Shown piece after piece: positions 1 to 7,627 of a stretch of DNA of 40,391 bases. A model generated the notes under the pieces. That model made no database searches, was not told the DNA's origin, and saw only the letters and a program-made list of their open reading frames with translations. Position 1 is the first letter of the stretch. The number at the start of each line of letters is the position of its first letter. A program made the translations under genes and the position numbers. Origin of the DNA: WJMT01 sp964445575 (GTDB lineage Bacteria; Acidobacteriota; Aminicenantia; Aminicenantales; Aminicenantaceae); contig CAYULB010000015.1 in the NCBI GenBank assembly GCA_964445575.1, positions 1 through 40,391 on the forward strand, read 5' to 3'.

Positions 1-1532
1 CATCCGCCGAATCTAGCGGTTTCGCCGGCAATGCGGAGCAGAGCATAGTTTGAAGTCAGCTTTTCTTCAGCCTTCTTGAGCTCAGTGACATCGTCGTAAA
101 CGGCCACAATTTCTCCGGTGGGCAGCTTATAAACAAAATTATCCCTCCATCCCGCAATCCGGTCGTCTTTATACTGAGAAGCAGGATGGTCTTCAGGTTG
201 TCCGGTTTTCCATACTCTCTGGAACACATCCAGAAGGCCAAAATCTTTCACGCCTGGAAACACTTCTGTCACTTTTTTCCCGATTACTTTTTCTTTACTG
301 GTATTTTCTATTTTCTCTGCTGCTTTGTTGAAATCCAAAAATTCAAAATCATTCCCCTCTTCCACGGCTTTGTACACAGCCACAGCACTGCTCATATTTC
401 CAAACAGCTGCCGTAATCTGATCTCACTGGCTTTCAGTTTTTCCCGCATCTGGTAGTCTTCAGTCACATCCCGGAAAATAAACACCACACCTGAAATACT
501 GCCCTGGTCATCTTTGATGGGAGCGGCTGAATCAGCGATCTGGTATTGCTCCCCGGTCCTGGAAATCAGTTTGGTATGGTTAGCCAGGCCTTTTATAAGT
601 CCGGTTTCCAGCACTTTTTTTACCGGATTTTTGACTTTTTCTCCGGTCAAGGCATTTTCAATGTGAAAAAAATTTTCTAACTTTTTCCCCTGAACCTCAT
701 CAAACTTCCATCCTGTGAGTTTCTCAGCAATAGGATTCATGCGGATTATGTTTCCTTTAGTATCGGTTGCCATCACCGCATCGCCAATGGAGTTGAGGGT
801 GGTCCGAAGGTTCTCCTCACTCTGGTGAAGCTCCTTTTCCATCTTTCTGGACTCAATAAGCGAACCCAAATAGGCCGCGCTTCTTCTGAGATTCCTTTTG
901 GCTAAATCAACGATGAATTGAGGACGGGCCTGGTATTTTTCTGACTGTTTCTTAAGCTCTTTGACAGGAATCGGATATTTTCGGGACAGCTTCTCAAGTT
1001 CAACCTCGTCTTTAGGAGGCTCGCCGTATCCTACATTTATAGACCCTACGATTTCGCCGCCTGCCCGCACAGGAACCGCATACAGATTAATGCCGCCGCT
1101 GCAGGGAACATCAATGGGCTTGCCCTTTTTTATGGATTTAAGAGAGGCGTCTTTCCAGCACGACTCATGGCACAGCCATTTGCCGCTCTTTAACGCATTC
1201 CGGTTGCTTGAAGTCCGGCAGAGTTTCCGGGAGGCAGCATCCATCAATCGGCACCACCCCGAGGAAAACAAACCCAGTGCATAGTCGCCGTTCCGCTCAT
1301 AAACAGCCGCTGAAGTCTCGAGCAAATCAAGATAATCCGAGGCAATATTTCTAAGCTGTTCTTTTCCAATTAAAGATAAAATCAATCCATCCTTGTTGAG
1401 CTCACTTAGGTCCCCGTATTCAGGGACATAATTTTCTTCCCCCAGCTTCTTGCTCTTAAGCATCCATTCGATCTGGTGTACATTTATGTTTTCCTTTCTA
1501 GGAGATTTAGAAGATTTTTTAGGTAGGCTCAT
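1..1532 (-). CDS. PocR-domain and multi-PAS sensor protein, 3' end outside the window
   Basis: The reading frame is open for 510 codons from an ATG at 1532 and leaves the window at its C-terminal side, so the output domain is not seen. Residues about 45-175 match the PocR sensory domain: a GAF-like fold with the GINLYAVP core and five cysteines (C94, C105, C121, C125, C144) that could bind a ligand or metal. Two PAS domains follow at about 241-365 (RTTLNSIGDAVMATD start) and 375-490, and the last visible residues, ETARFGG, look like the start of a third PAS. The family usually ends in a histidine kinase or GGDEF output; which one applies here cannot be seen. There is no membrane segment in the visible part, so it is probably a cytoplasmic sensor. 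A good ribosome site (GGAGGG) precedes the ATG. Domain calls are from motif recognition. Confidence 0.85.
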   Translation of the reverse strand, partial: MSLPKKSSKSPRKENINVHQIEWMLKSKKLGEENYVPEYGDLSELNKDGLILSLIGKEQLRNIASDYLDLLETSAAVYERNGDYALGLFSSGWCRLMDAASRKLCRTSSNRNALKSGKWLCHESCWKDASLKSIKKGKPIDVPCSGGINLYAVPVRAGGEIVGSINVGYGEPPKDEVELEKLSRKYPIPVKELKKQSEKYQARPQFIVDLAKRNLRRSAAYLGSLIESRKMEKELHQSEENLRTTLNSIGDAVMATDTKGNIIRMNPIAEKLTGWKFDEVQGKKLENFFHIENALTGEKVKNPVKKVLETGLIKGLANHTKLISRTGEQYQIADSAAPIKDDQGSISGVVFIFRDVTEDYQMREKLKASEIRLRQLFGNMSSAVAVYKAVEEGNDFEFLDFNKAAEKIENTSKEKVIGKKVTEVFPGVKDFGLLDVFQRVWKTGQPEDHPASQYKDDRIAGWRDNFVYKLPTGEIVAVYDDVTELKKAEEKLTSNYALLRIAGETARFGG

Positions 1533-1839
1533 ATAACCCTCCTTCCCTTATGCTGGAGTTTTCTTTTATTATAAGCTGAGGAAACTCTTTTGTGAGTGGA
1601 GAAACAATAGAAATTTTTGCTTATCGTCCTCATCAAACAGCCACCACCCTCAGGGGTATCCTTTGTCCATAATATAAGCAAAAAGCAGCGAGAGTCAATT
1701 AAAAAATAGGGCAAAATCTCTCTGTGTGCCTTATTTATGTATGATTAATGAGGAAAAAGAAAAAGCGAAAAGAAAGTTTCCGCAGCAGCCAAATTAGCAA
1801 AGCTAAGCCAGTAAAGCCGGATTGTTTTAGGAGAAGGCT
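1533..1839. other. Intergenic region between the cbi operon and the PocR/PAS gene
   Basis: This 307-base stretch lies between two minus-strand genes. It should hold the 3' end of the cbi transcript and the promoter of the sensor gene. I see no convincing intrinsic terminator, RNA gene or conserved repeat; it is AT-rich with several A-runs and no open frame with a plausible ribosome site. Confidence 0.5.
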
Positions 1840-2607
1840 TTAGAAAAAGATTTTTTTGCACACCGATTCATAGATGGAAATGTCAAGGCCACAGGAGCGG
1901 AGCAATTCCCTATTCCTGATTACTTCGAAAGAAGGGCCAGCAGTCACGATTTTTCCGTCCTTTAATACAGCGATCCGATCACAGCAGGCTGCAACGGGAA
2001 TGATTTCCTGCGACACAATGACCACGGTAGCGGGCAGGTCTTTTATGATCTGGAGAAGCTGCTCTACCATGGAAGGGTCCAGGTTGGAAAAAGGTTCATC
2101 AAAAGCCACAATCTCCGGCCTCATGACCAGCACGGTAGCTAAGGCAACTCTTTTCCGCTCCCCAAAAGACAGATGATGGGAAGCTTTCTTCTCATGACCC
2201 TGAAGCCGCATCTCCTCCATAACTTCTTTGAGCCGGCTCTTGATTTCATCCGGCTTCAATCCCATATTGAGCGGGCCAAAAGCGATGTCTTCTTCTACTG
2301 TGGGATTGAACAACTGGTCATCTGGATTTTGAAACACGAGGCCTACTTGAGCGCGGATATCCTGCAGGGTGTCCTTCCTTACTTCTTTATCCCCTATTCT
2401 CACCAGACCGTCTCCTTTAAGAATGCCGTTGAGATGCAGAAGCAGGGTGGATTTTCCAGCGCCTGAAGGGCCTATGATGCCGAATCGTTCCCGGTTTTTG
2501 ATGCTGAGATTCACACCCTGGAGAACCGGATGGCCTTTCTCATAGGAAAACCAGACGTTTTTCATTTTAATGGTCCCGGCTTGGTTGTTTTTTTTCTTCA
2601 AAGTCAT
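1840..2607 (-). CDS. cbiO: Cobalt/nickel ECF transporter ATPase CbiO
   Basis: ATP-binding subunit of an energy-coupling factor transporter that drives Co2+ or Ni2+ import with CbiM and CbiQ at the inner membrane. Of 255 residues, the Walker A is GPSGAGKS at 46-53, the Q-loop FQNPDDQLF with Q93, the ABC signature LSFGE at 146-150, and Walker B plus catalytic glutamate AFDEP with E171. The usual H-loop histidine (THD in relatives) is replaced: the aligned stretch reads VIVSQEII, giving Q200 at the histidine position. It overlaps the end of cbiQ by four bases (ATGA type), so translation is coupled. It is the last gene of the four-gene operon. CbiO is well supported; the metal (cobalt or nickel) cannot be decided from sequence. 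Confidence 0.93.
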   Translation of the reverse strand: MTLKKKNNQAGTIKMKNVWFSYEKGHPVLQGVNLSIKNRERFGIIGPSGAGKSTLLLHLNGILKGDGLVRIGDKEVRKDTLQDIRAQVGLVFQNPDDQLFNPTVEEDIAFGPLNMGLKPDEIKSRLKEVMEEMRLQGHEKKASHHLSFGERKRVALATVLVMRPEIVAFDEPFSNLDPSMVEQLLQIIKDLPATVVIVSQEIIPVAACCDRIAVLKDGKIVTAGPSFEVIRNRELLRSCGLDISIYESVCKKIFF

Positions 2608-3350
2608 AATCCGAACCTCACACCTGCGTACAGAGCTAAAAATGCCACTGAAAACAGCGCATCCTGCAAGCGCAGCTTAAATCCATTGTATTCTGGAAAT
2701 TTACCTATAAATCCCCGGGAAAGCATGGCATTGTAAACATCCTGAGCTCTTTTTCTGGCTCTGAGAAAAATCAAGGCAGCCTGATTTCCATAGATGCGGA
2801 ACCGGCTTATCCGGCTGTTTCCTGGAGTGCGGCTTTTTCGGGCTCTTGTGGTTCGCAGCATCTCATCGTTGAGTATAAAAATATAACGGTACATCAAGGC
2901 AGACAAAATGCCTAAAATCGGGGGGAACTTGAGCTTCTGAAGGCCGCTTAGCAGACGGTGGAATTTTTCTGTAGATGCCAGCAGGGTCAGCAGAATGACC
3001 GCTGCATAGGCTTTAAGGAGTATAGAGAGAGGATGATACAGCATGACTTCTGAAGGCAGGGATGAACTGCTGCGGCTCAAAATATAGGATAATGGCAGTA
3101 CGCCTGCGGCCATTACAATAAAAGGCGAGGCAATCATACAGCGCTTTAACACAAAAGAAACCGGAATCCGGCTGGCCATGACCAGAAAAAAAAGAAGCAA
3201 ATAATAAAATGGGAAACCTGTGATATCTCCTCTTGGTTCAGAGACCACGGCCACTACGGCCAGAAAAAAGCAGATTAATTTGACTCGGGGATCCAGTTTA
3301 TGAATGAACGAATGGATGGCGCTGTACTTATCTAAGTAATCGTGTCTCAA
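2604..3350 (-). CDS. cbiQ: ECF transporter transmembrane subunit CbiQ
   Basis: The T-component (EcfT) of the cobalt/nickel transporter: an integral membrane protein that couples the ATPase to the substrate-binding CbiM. The 248-residue protein has the family N-terminal HKLDPRVK motif near residue 20, several hydrophobic segments, and two basic cytoplasmic coupling-helix regions, the second containing AMLSRGF, corresponding to the Ala-Arg-Gly type motifs that contact CbiO. The frame begins with TTG at 3350; no ATG or GTG is available before the conserved region, so I keep the TTG start. It sits 22 bases after the CbiL/N-like gene and overlaps cbiO. Confidence 0.9.
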   Translation of the reverse strand: MRHDYLDKYSAIHSFIHKLDPRVKLICFFLAVVAVVSEPRGDITGFPFYYLLLFFLVMASRIPVSFVLKRCMIASPFIVMAAGVLPLSYILSRSSSSLPSEVMLYHPLSILLKAYAAVILLTLLASTEKFHRLLSGLQKLKFPPILGILSALMYRYIFILNDEMLRTTRARKSRTPGNSRISRFRIYGNQAALIFLRARKRAQDVYNAMLSRGFIGKFPEYNGFKLRLQDALFSVAFLALYAGVRFGL

Positions 3351-3372
3351 GGGACAAGCCTTTTTATCTGAA

Positions 3373-3960
3373 TTATCTGGACTGCTTGCGGGCTTTTACT
3401 CCGTAGAGGATTCCTGAGGCTCCAAAAAGCAGACTCACTCCCAGCAGTGCCTTCCATAAGAGCGGAATTTGTGCTTTATCTTGAGATGAAGCTGCTTCTG
3501 GCTTCTGGGGTGCTTCTTCCCGGTCGGGTTTTTGGAGCTCTTCAGACTCTTGGGATTGCTGGGGTTCGGGGGATGAGGAGAGTTCGGAGGAGTCGGAGAG
3601 GTCAGAGAGGAGTTTTTTCTGGAGGAAAAAATCTTCTCCCAGAGTAAGGCCCTTTTCACTTCTGTGCCCGGCTCCATCATCCACCACCACCCGCCAGTCC
3701 CCGGCTTTATGAGGGAGAAAAGCGAACTTTCCTGAAGAGTCTGTTTTCCCGGTTTGAAAAGCTTTTTCCGCCTCTTCAGGAGCGTAAATAAAGACATCTG
3801 CTCCAGCTAAGCCGTGATTATGGCCGCTGTACCCTGCCTCCGCCACTACTACCGGAGGATTCGGGGTAAGGTTGAGTTCCAGTTTGTGGGCCTGGAGTAT
3901 GCCTGCTGTGCATCCAAACATAAAAAATAAACTTAAAATCCAGATAGATGTGTTTTTCAT
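3373..3960 (-). CDS. Cobalt/nickel transporter accessory protein, CbiL/NikL-like
   Basis: Exported, membrane-anchored accessory subunit of the metal transporter. The 195-residue protein has an N-terminal signal sequence (MKNTSIWILSLFFMFG), a mature N-terminus starting near HKLELNL, a beta-rich domain of the carboxypeptidase-regulatory (CarboxypepD_reg) type with SGHNHG and other histidines, a Ser/Glu/Pro-rich low-complexity linker at about 120-160, and a C-terminal membrane segment followed by KARKQSR. This architecture is typical of CbiL/NikL proteins that accompany CbiM/NikM; it should not be confused with the cobalamin methyltransferase also called CbiL. Its ATG overlaps the cbiM stop (ATGA), with an AAGGAG ribosome site inside the end of cbiM. 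Confidence 0.8.
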   Translation of the reverse strand: MKNTSIWILSLFFMFGCTAGILQAHKLELNLTPNPPVVVAEAGYSGHNHGLAGADVFIYAPEEAEKAFQTGKTDSSGKFAFLPHKAGDWRVVVDDGAGHRSEKGLTLGEDFFLQKKLLSDLSDSSELSSSPEPQQSQESEELQKPDREEAPQKPEAASSQDKAQIPLLWKALLGVSLLFGASGILYGVKARKQSR

Positions 3961-4583
3961 TTTTTCTCCTTTATATGAGTATGAGTAAGAGGTTTTTTTG
4001 ATGGGTAATCCGGCAGCATGCGGGGGTCAACTTTTCTAAAAAACCCTACCATAATCACAGTGAGAATCCCTTCTATCCCGGCTGCAGCAACATAGATGCT
4101 CATCAGGTAGTAAATGCCTCTGCCGTAGCCTGAAAGTTCGAACTCCATGGCCATGAGCAGAGCCGGCACTATGATCCCTGCAAACCCGGCCAAAAAAGCT
4201 CTCAGGGCTTCAGGCAGGGGGCGGATGCACCAGATGAAATAAGCTGCCACAGCTCCCGCGCTCATGTTGATCACATTCACCCCCAGCGACAGCAGTCCTC
4301 CATGTTGAAAAAGAAGCGACTGGAACAGGAGTGCTGTGAACACCACAGGTACAGCCCGGAATCCCAGAAGAATCCCGGCAAGGCCGAACAATCCTAGATG
4401 AACGGATGTCCCTGCTAAAGGAAAATGAATGAGGGAAGCCACAAAAAGAGCGGCTGCCATGACTCCCATTTTGGGGATCTCTTCTGGGCGGGCCCGCTTG
4501 CCCAACACATAAAGAGCTCCCACTGATACGGCGTCAGCGGCAATGGCGATTTCTGTGGATAGGATGCCGTCCGCAATGTGCAT
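3957..4583 (-). CDS. cbiM: Cobalt/nickel ECF substrate-binding subunit CbiM
   Basis: The S-component that binds the metal ion. The protein (208 residues) begins MHIADGILS, the hallmark in which the amine terminus and His2 form part of the metal site, and contains FPLAGTSVHLG near residue 60, the second histidine-containing motif. The rest is strongly hydrophobic with about six membrane spans. The start is fixed by the conserved N-terminus and an AAGGAG ribosome site eight bases upstream. It is the first gene of cbiM-cbiL/N-cbiQ-cbiO, all overlapping or closely spaced. No cobalamin or NiCo riboswitch could be recognised upstream. Confidence 0.95.
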   Translation of the reverse strand: MHIADGILSTEIAIAADAVSVGALYVLGKRARPEEIPKMGVMAAALFVASLIHFPLAGTSVHLGLFGLAGILLGFRAVPVVFTALLFQSLLFQHGGLLSLGVNVINMSAGAVAAYFIWCIRPLPEALRAFLAGFAGIIVPALLMAMEFELSGYGRGIYYLMSIYVAAAGIEGILTVIMVGFFRKVDPRMLPDYPSKKPLTHTHIKEKK

Positions 4584-4959
4584 GAAATCTCCTTGGAATT
4601 CTTAGGATTCTCCTTTTTTTGGTTTTATTCCTGGTGTTTTATTTTTATTTATTCCTGTATTCCTTTCTTCCTCTGTTCTTATGTTCTTGTATTCCTGGTT
4701 TGATATATATATATATATATATAATCGAAAATAATGGTAATCAAAGATCAAAGTTCGCACCTATTTATATCATAGCCCGGACTTCGTGTCAAATATTCAA
4801 ATATCGTGCCACTGATAATAAGGACCCATCACTTTAGCCTGAAAATTATTCTTTGTTTTAACATCATAACAGCTCAGGAACACTTTCTTTTGTCTCGAAT
4901 TTCTGATTCTAGCCTTGGTTTGGCTTTACTGCAGTAAATGAGTATGGTATATATCGGAC
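4584..4959. other. Divergent intergenic region upstream of cbiM
   Basis: A 376-base spacer between cbiM (minus) and two small membrane-protein genes (plus). It holds a pure (AT)10 tract at 4703-4722 and, between that tract and cbiM, four iterations of ATTCCT (AGGAAT when read toward cbiM) near 4627, 4651, 4658 and 4691. No RNA gene or riboswitch was recognised. Both promoters should lie here, but I cannot place them. Confidence 0.6.
4703..4722. repeat. (AT)10 dinucleotide tract
   Basis: Ten perfect AT units, about 120 bases upstream of the cbiM start. Such tracts are prone to slippage and melt easily; whether it affects cbiM transcription is unknown. Confidence 0.95.
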
Positions 4960-5172
4960 ATGGCAAATCGGGCTCCTTTTAGTAATACGAAAGCTGTGCT
5001 GGGATGCAGTATTTTTGCCATCCTTGGTTTGGCTTTTTTAGGCATAGTGCTCTCTTTTTTTACTGACAATAGTGAGCTTGCCTCCTCCATTCGTATGCGG
5101 TGCTTCTTAGGTTTGGCAGTGGGGATTGTAATGATTGCACTCTGGAAGAGAGTTTCGGATTATTTAGAATAA
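4960..5172 (+). CDS. Small two-span membrane protein of unknown function
   Basis: A 70-residue protein I do not recognise. It has two hydrophobic segments (about 12-33 and 48-62) separated by a short polar stretch (TDNSELASSIRMR) and ends KRVSDYLE. No signal-peptidase site or catalytic motif is visible. The ATG lacks a clear ribosome site and there is no alternative start upstream before a stop codon. It is followed after 15 bases by another small two-span protein in the same direction, which supports both as a real pair rather than chance frames. Confidence 0.5.
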   Translation: MANRAPFSNTKAVLGCSIFAILGLAFLGIVLSFFTDNSELASSIRMRCFLGLAVGIVMIALWKRVSDYLE

Positions 5173-5187
5173 ATAACAAGCGCAACT

Positions 5188-5421
5188 ATGTTTATTTCAT
5201 TTAACGACCTCATTACTATCGCCGTACTTATTATCGGATTATTCTGGTGTAAAGAAATATTTGCAAGACTTCCCCGTGATATTAGAGATTTTAAAAACAA
5301 AAAAGAGGGAACAACTCGGTTAGTCATTGTTTTTTTCTGGGTGATTACAGCTGGTTTTGTGCTTTTTGCTGTTGTATTTATCTGGGGTTTGGTGTTTCGT
5401 ATTTTACATCCCATGGGATAA
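5188..5421 (+). CDS. Small two-span membrane protein of unknown function
   Basis: A 77-residue protein with hydrophobic segments at about 7-20 and 46-70, joined by a strongly basic loop (RLPRDIRDFKNKKEG). The basic loop predicts it to lie in the cytoplasm with both termini outside. Not recognised. It is probably co-transcribed with the gene just upstream; together they could form a small membrane complex, but nothing in the sequence names the role. Confidence 0.5.
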   Translation: MFISFNDLITIAVLIIGLFWCKEIFARLPRDIRDFKNKKEGTTRLVIVFFWVITAGFVLFAVVFIWGLVFRILHPMG

Positions 5422-5615
5422 TATCTGCTTTATTGCCTTGTCTTTTCTCTGCTTTTCTCAATTTCTCTTAATTGGCCTTTTTAGGGCCAAAAATCTCATT
5501 TAAGAGGGTGGAAAATGTGGATATTTTGTCTAATTTCTTTGTTATCAATAAGATAGCTGGGCCCGACCCCCCAGATATACCCTAGATGCTTTCTCGCTGA
5601 ATTCTCCTGTGCTTT

Positions 5616-6950
5616 TTATCTCCACCAGCCGTATCGGGATTCTCCTCCAAAGCGCGGGTTCACCACATTACTGTAAACAGAGCCAAAAGTATAGCTCAGG
5701 CCGATATCGATCCTGTATTCATAATTGGTGGCTAGTTCCTTTCTCTGAAGAAGAATTTCATCTAAAGAAGCCCCCTCAGCAGGAAGAGACAGTTGATCGC
5801 GGACACGGTCAAATCTTCCTCTGATATCTATGGAAAATCCTTTGAAAAGCCTGAAGGAAAGAAACCCCCGGAGCTCCAATCGATTTTTGGAGAAGTCATG
5901 AAAATAATGAGACCCTTCTAAAGAAGTTGTAGCACTTCCCCAAGGTTCTCTTACCTCGAGAGATAAAGTCAGAGATTGGTTATAGAGATTTTCTTTTGTT
6001 TTTTGGAAGATGGTCTCTTCAATATAATTTACCGAATTTAAGCCGACTCTGTACAAGAACCTCAGCTGCCTGCGGGTGGACTGAGAATAAGGGAATAAAT
6101 TGTATTCCACAGCAGGGGCAATCCGGTAATGGGATTTGATGTTGCTGTAAGTAGAAGAAGACGCTTCAATCCAGCTTCCCACAGACCAGTGTTCTCCCAG
6201 GCTTTTCACAAAAAGCCCTCTTAAGTTTTTCTCTTTAGATATACTGGTTATTGAATAATCTTCATAATCATAATTATCCTCTTCATAATCACCGGAAAGT
6301 CCTAATTGGATCTTCCACTCAGGAGTCACTCGATTAGCAGAGAGGTTTAATCCTAACTCCGTAGACTTTTGACTGGTTTCTCCCCCTAATTCTCCGTCAA
6401 CACGGATATTAAAAACCCAGAAATTCCATTTATCCTCAACAGCTGTGGGTTCCAGCTGCCACTCACACTGGATGGAAAGAATTTCCGCAATGGGAGTCTT
6501 CATAAGAAACGGAAAAAGACCTTTTTTCATGACTTCAACCATCCCCCTTCGGACCTCATCCCTAGTATCTGTTTCCTTGGATGAATATTCCAGGGTGTGT
6601 TCCATATCTTTAAAAAGATTTCGGCCGATAAATGTCAAAGTGTATTTATCTCCTCCGCCACCTGTTCTTTCCTCTGTGAAAAGAATATGGATATCTGCAT
6701 CTGTCCTGTCGCGGACAAAGTTCACATAAGATATCTCCTCGCGGATAAAGTCTCTGTCGCATCCCCGGCAGTCAAGAAAGACTTTTGGGGCTATTTCTTT
6801 TAACTCATTCATGAGCGTTTGATTTGCCTCTGAATTGATATCGGGTGATACAGCAGGAATAGAAAGAGCTTGAGGGGCTGGATATATTTTTGAGAGAAAA
6901 AACAAACTGTTTATTAAAATTAAGGCAGAAAGCGTAATTTTTCTTCTCAC
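5616..6950 (-). CDS. Exported protein with probable C-terminal outer-membrane beta-barrel
   Basis: I set the start at a GTG at 6950 because AGGAG lies seven bases before it and it gives a clean signal peptide (RRKITLSALILINSLFF, cut near YPA). The mature N-terminal part (about 45-170) contains PKVFLDCRGCD and VNFVRDRTDADIHIL followed by a TGGGGDKY glycine run, a globular domain with a CxxC that I have seen only in proteins of unknown function. The rest, about 190-444, is a series of alternating amphipathic strands rich in Tyr, Ser and charged residues ending in YGWWR, as expected for a beta-barrel. It is preceded on the same strand by the terminator of the sigma operon, so it has its own promoter. 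Function unknown; a DUF481-like outer-membrane protein is one alternative description. Confidence 0.75.
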   Translation of the reverse strand: MRRKITLSALILINSLFFLSKIYPAPQALSIPAVSPDINSEANQTLMNELKEIAPKVFLDCRGCDRDFIREEISYVNFVRDRTDADIHILFTEERTGGGGDKYTLTFIGRNLFKDMEHTLEYSSKETDTRDEVRRGMVEVMKKGLFPFLMKTPIAEILSIQCEWQLEPTAVEDKWNFWVFNIRVDGELGGETSQKSTELGLNLSANRVTPEWKIQLGLSGDYEEDNYDYEDYSITSISKEKNLRGLFVKSLGEHWSVGSWIEASSSTYSNIKSHYRIAPAVEYNLFPYSQSTRRQLRFLYRVGLNSVNYIEETIFQKTKENLYNQSLTLSLEVREPWGSATTSLEGSHYFHDFSKNRLELRGFLSFRLFKGFSIDIRGRFDRVRDQLSLPAEGASLDEILLQRKELATNYEYRIDIGLSYTFGSVYSNVVNPRFGGESRYGWWR

Positions 6951-7154
6951 GGCATATCTCCTTCTTTCAGTCCTTAAAGTTTTCATGATTTAATTTATGA
7001 GATTCATTTGTTCTGCTTTGTTCTATTATGTATTCTGTCATGAAAAATACTTTTTTGTCTTCAAGTCAATACAGTCCACCGTCCCATGGACAAGTATGGT
7101 ATCAAAGAAACATTAAATTTGAATTAAAAATAAATTAATTTTTTTTAATAAATG

Positions 7155-7186
7155 AAAAAAAGGGCAGCCGGAAAAGACTGCCCTTT
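7155..7186 (-). terminator. Intrinsic terminator of the sigma-factor operon
   Basis: Read on the minus strand, AAAGGGCAG and CTGCCCTTT form a 9-bp stem around a 10-base loop, and the 3' arm runs into seven T residues. It lies 36 bases after the stop of the last gene of the operon (7222). Confidence 0.9.
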
Positions 7187-7221
7187 GAGTTGAGACAAAT
7201 AAGAGAGATTTACTCTATACC

Positions 7222-7602
7222 CTATTCAAACCATACTTTTATGATCTCGTCATCCTCGTAGACTTCTATGAGAGCCATAGGCCCTGCTTTTTTGAGTTCT
7301 CTAAAGATCTCTCTTATATCCACATAGTATTCGTCTCGGTTAATTCTGAAGCGGTCATGTTCTGCTTCCAAAACCATCTCGATCAATGAAATCGGGAGAG
7401 TGATCTTGACCTTGTCCTTATTGGTCGTGGTATCTGTGATCAGAACCTTAAACCATTTGACTTCCTGGCCGGCTTTAACTTGGGGGTTGTCTTTCACTGC
7501 TTTTTTAATTGCTTGAAGGTCGCTGTCATTAGCCCATGCATAATGAGCCGGGATCAGACTTAAAGCAAATACCAGCAGGATAAAAATGCTTGTTTTTTTC
7601 AT
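7222..7602 (-). CDS. Exported protein with YvlB/SHOCT-like C-terminal domain
   Basis: The start is the ATG at 7602, which has AAGGAGG six bases upstream and gives a signal peptide (MKKTSIFILLVFALSLIP, cut after AWA). The 126-residue precursor yields a small secreted protein. The C-terminal 60 residues (KITLPISLIEMVLE ... VDIREIFRELKKAG ... IEVYEDDEIIKVWFE) match the C-terminal ends of the two neighbouring proteins at 7628-8476 and 9957-10385. The pattern (hydrophobic 'LPxSLxxxxL', an acidic helix, then V-D/E-D/E-D ... V/I-W-I/F-E at the very end) resembles the domain at the C-terminus of YvlB/DUF2089-type proteins. It is the last gene of the sigma operon. Function is unknown; a ligand-sensing or protein-binding role in the envelope is an inference. 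Confidence 0.75.
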   Translation of the reverse strand: MKKTSIFILLVFALSLIPAHYAWANDSDLQAIKKAVKDNPQVKAGQEVKWFKVLITDTTTNKDKVKITLPISLIEMVLEAEHDRFRINRDEYYVDIREIFRELKKAGPMALIEVYEDDEIIKVWFE

Positions 7603-7627
7603 TGTATGCCTCCTTAAGGTCATAATG

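Noticed and set aside
961..1284. Plus-strand open frame of 107 codons
   Set aside because: It is antisense to the PocR domain of the sensor gene, which has clear domain matches.
4807..4813. GCCACTG on the plus strand near cbiM, resembling a cobalamin-riboswitch box
   Set aside because: It points away from cbiM, and the B12 box and the other conserved riboswitch segments are missing; a seven-base match is expected by chance.
5472..5490. TTGGCC/GGCCAA hairpin between the small membrane genes and the barrel gene
   Set aside because: Only six pairs and no T-run on either strand after the stem; too weak to call a terminator.
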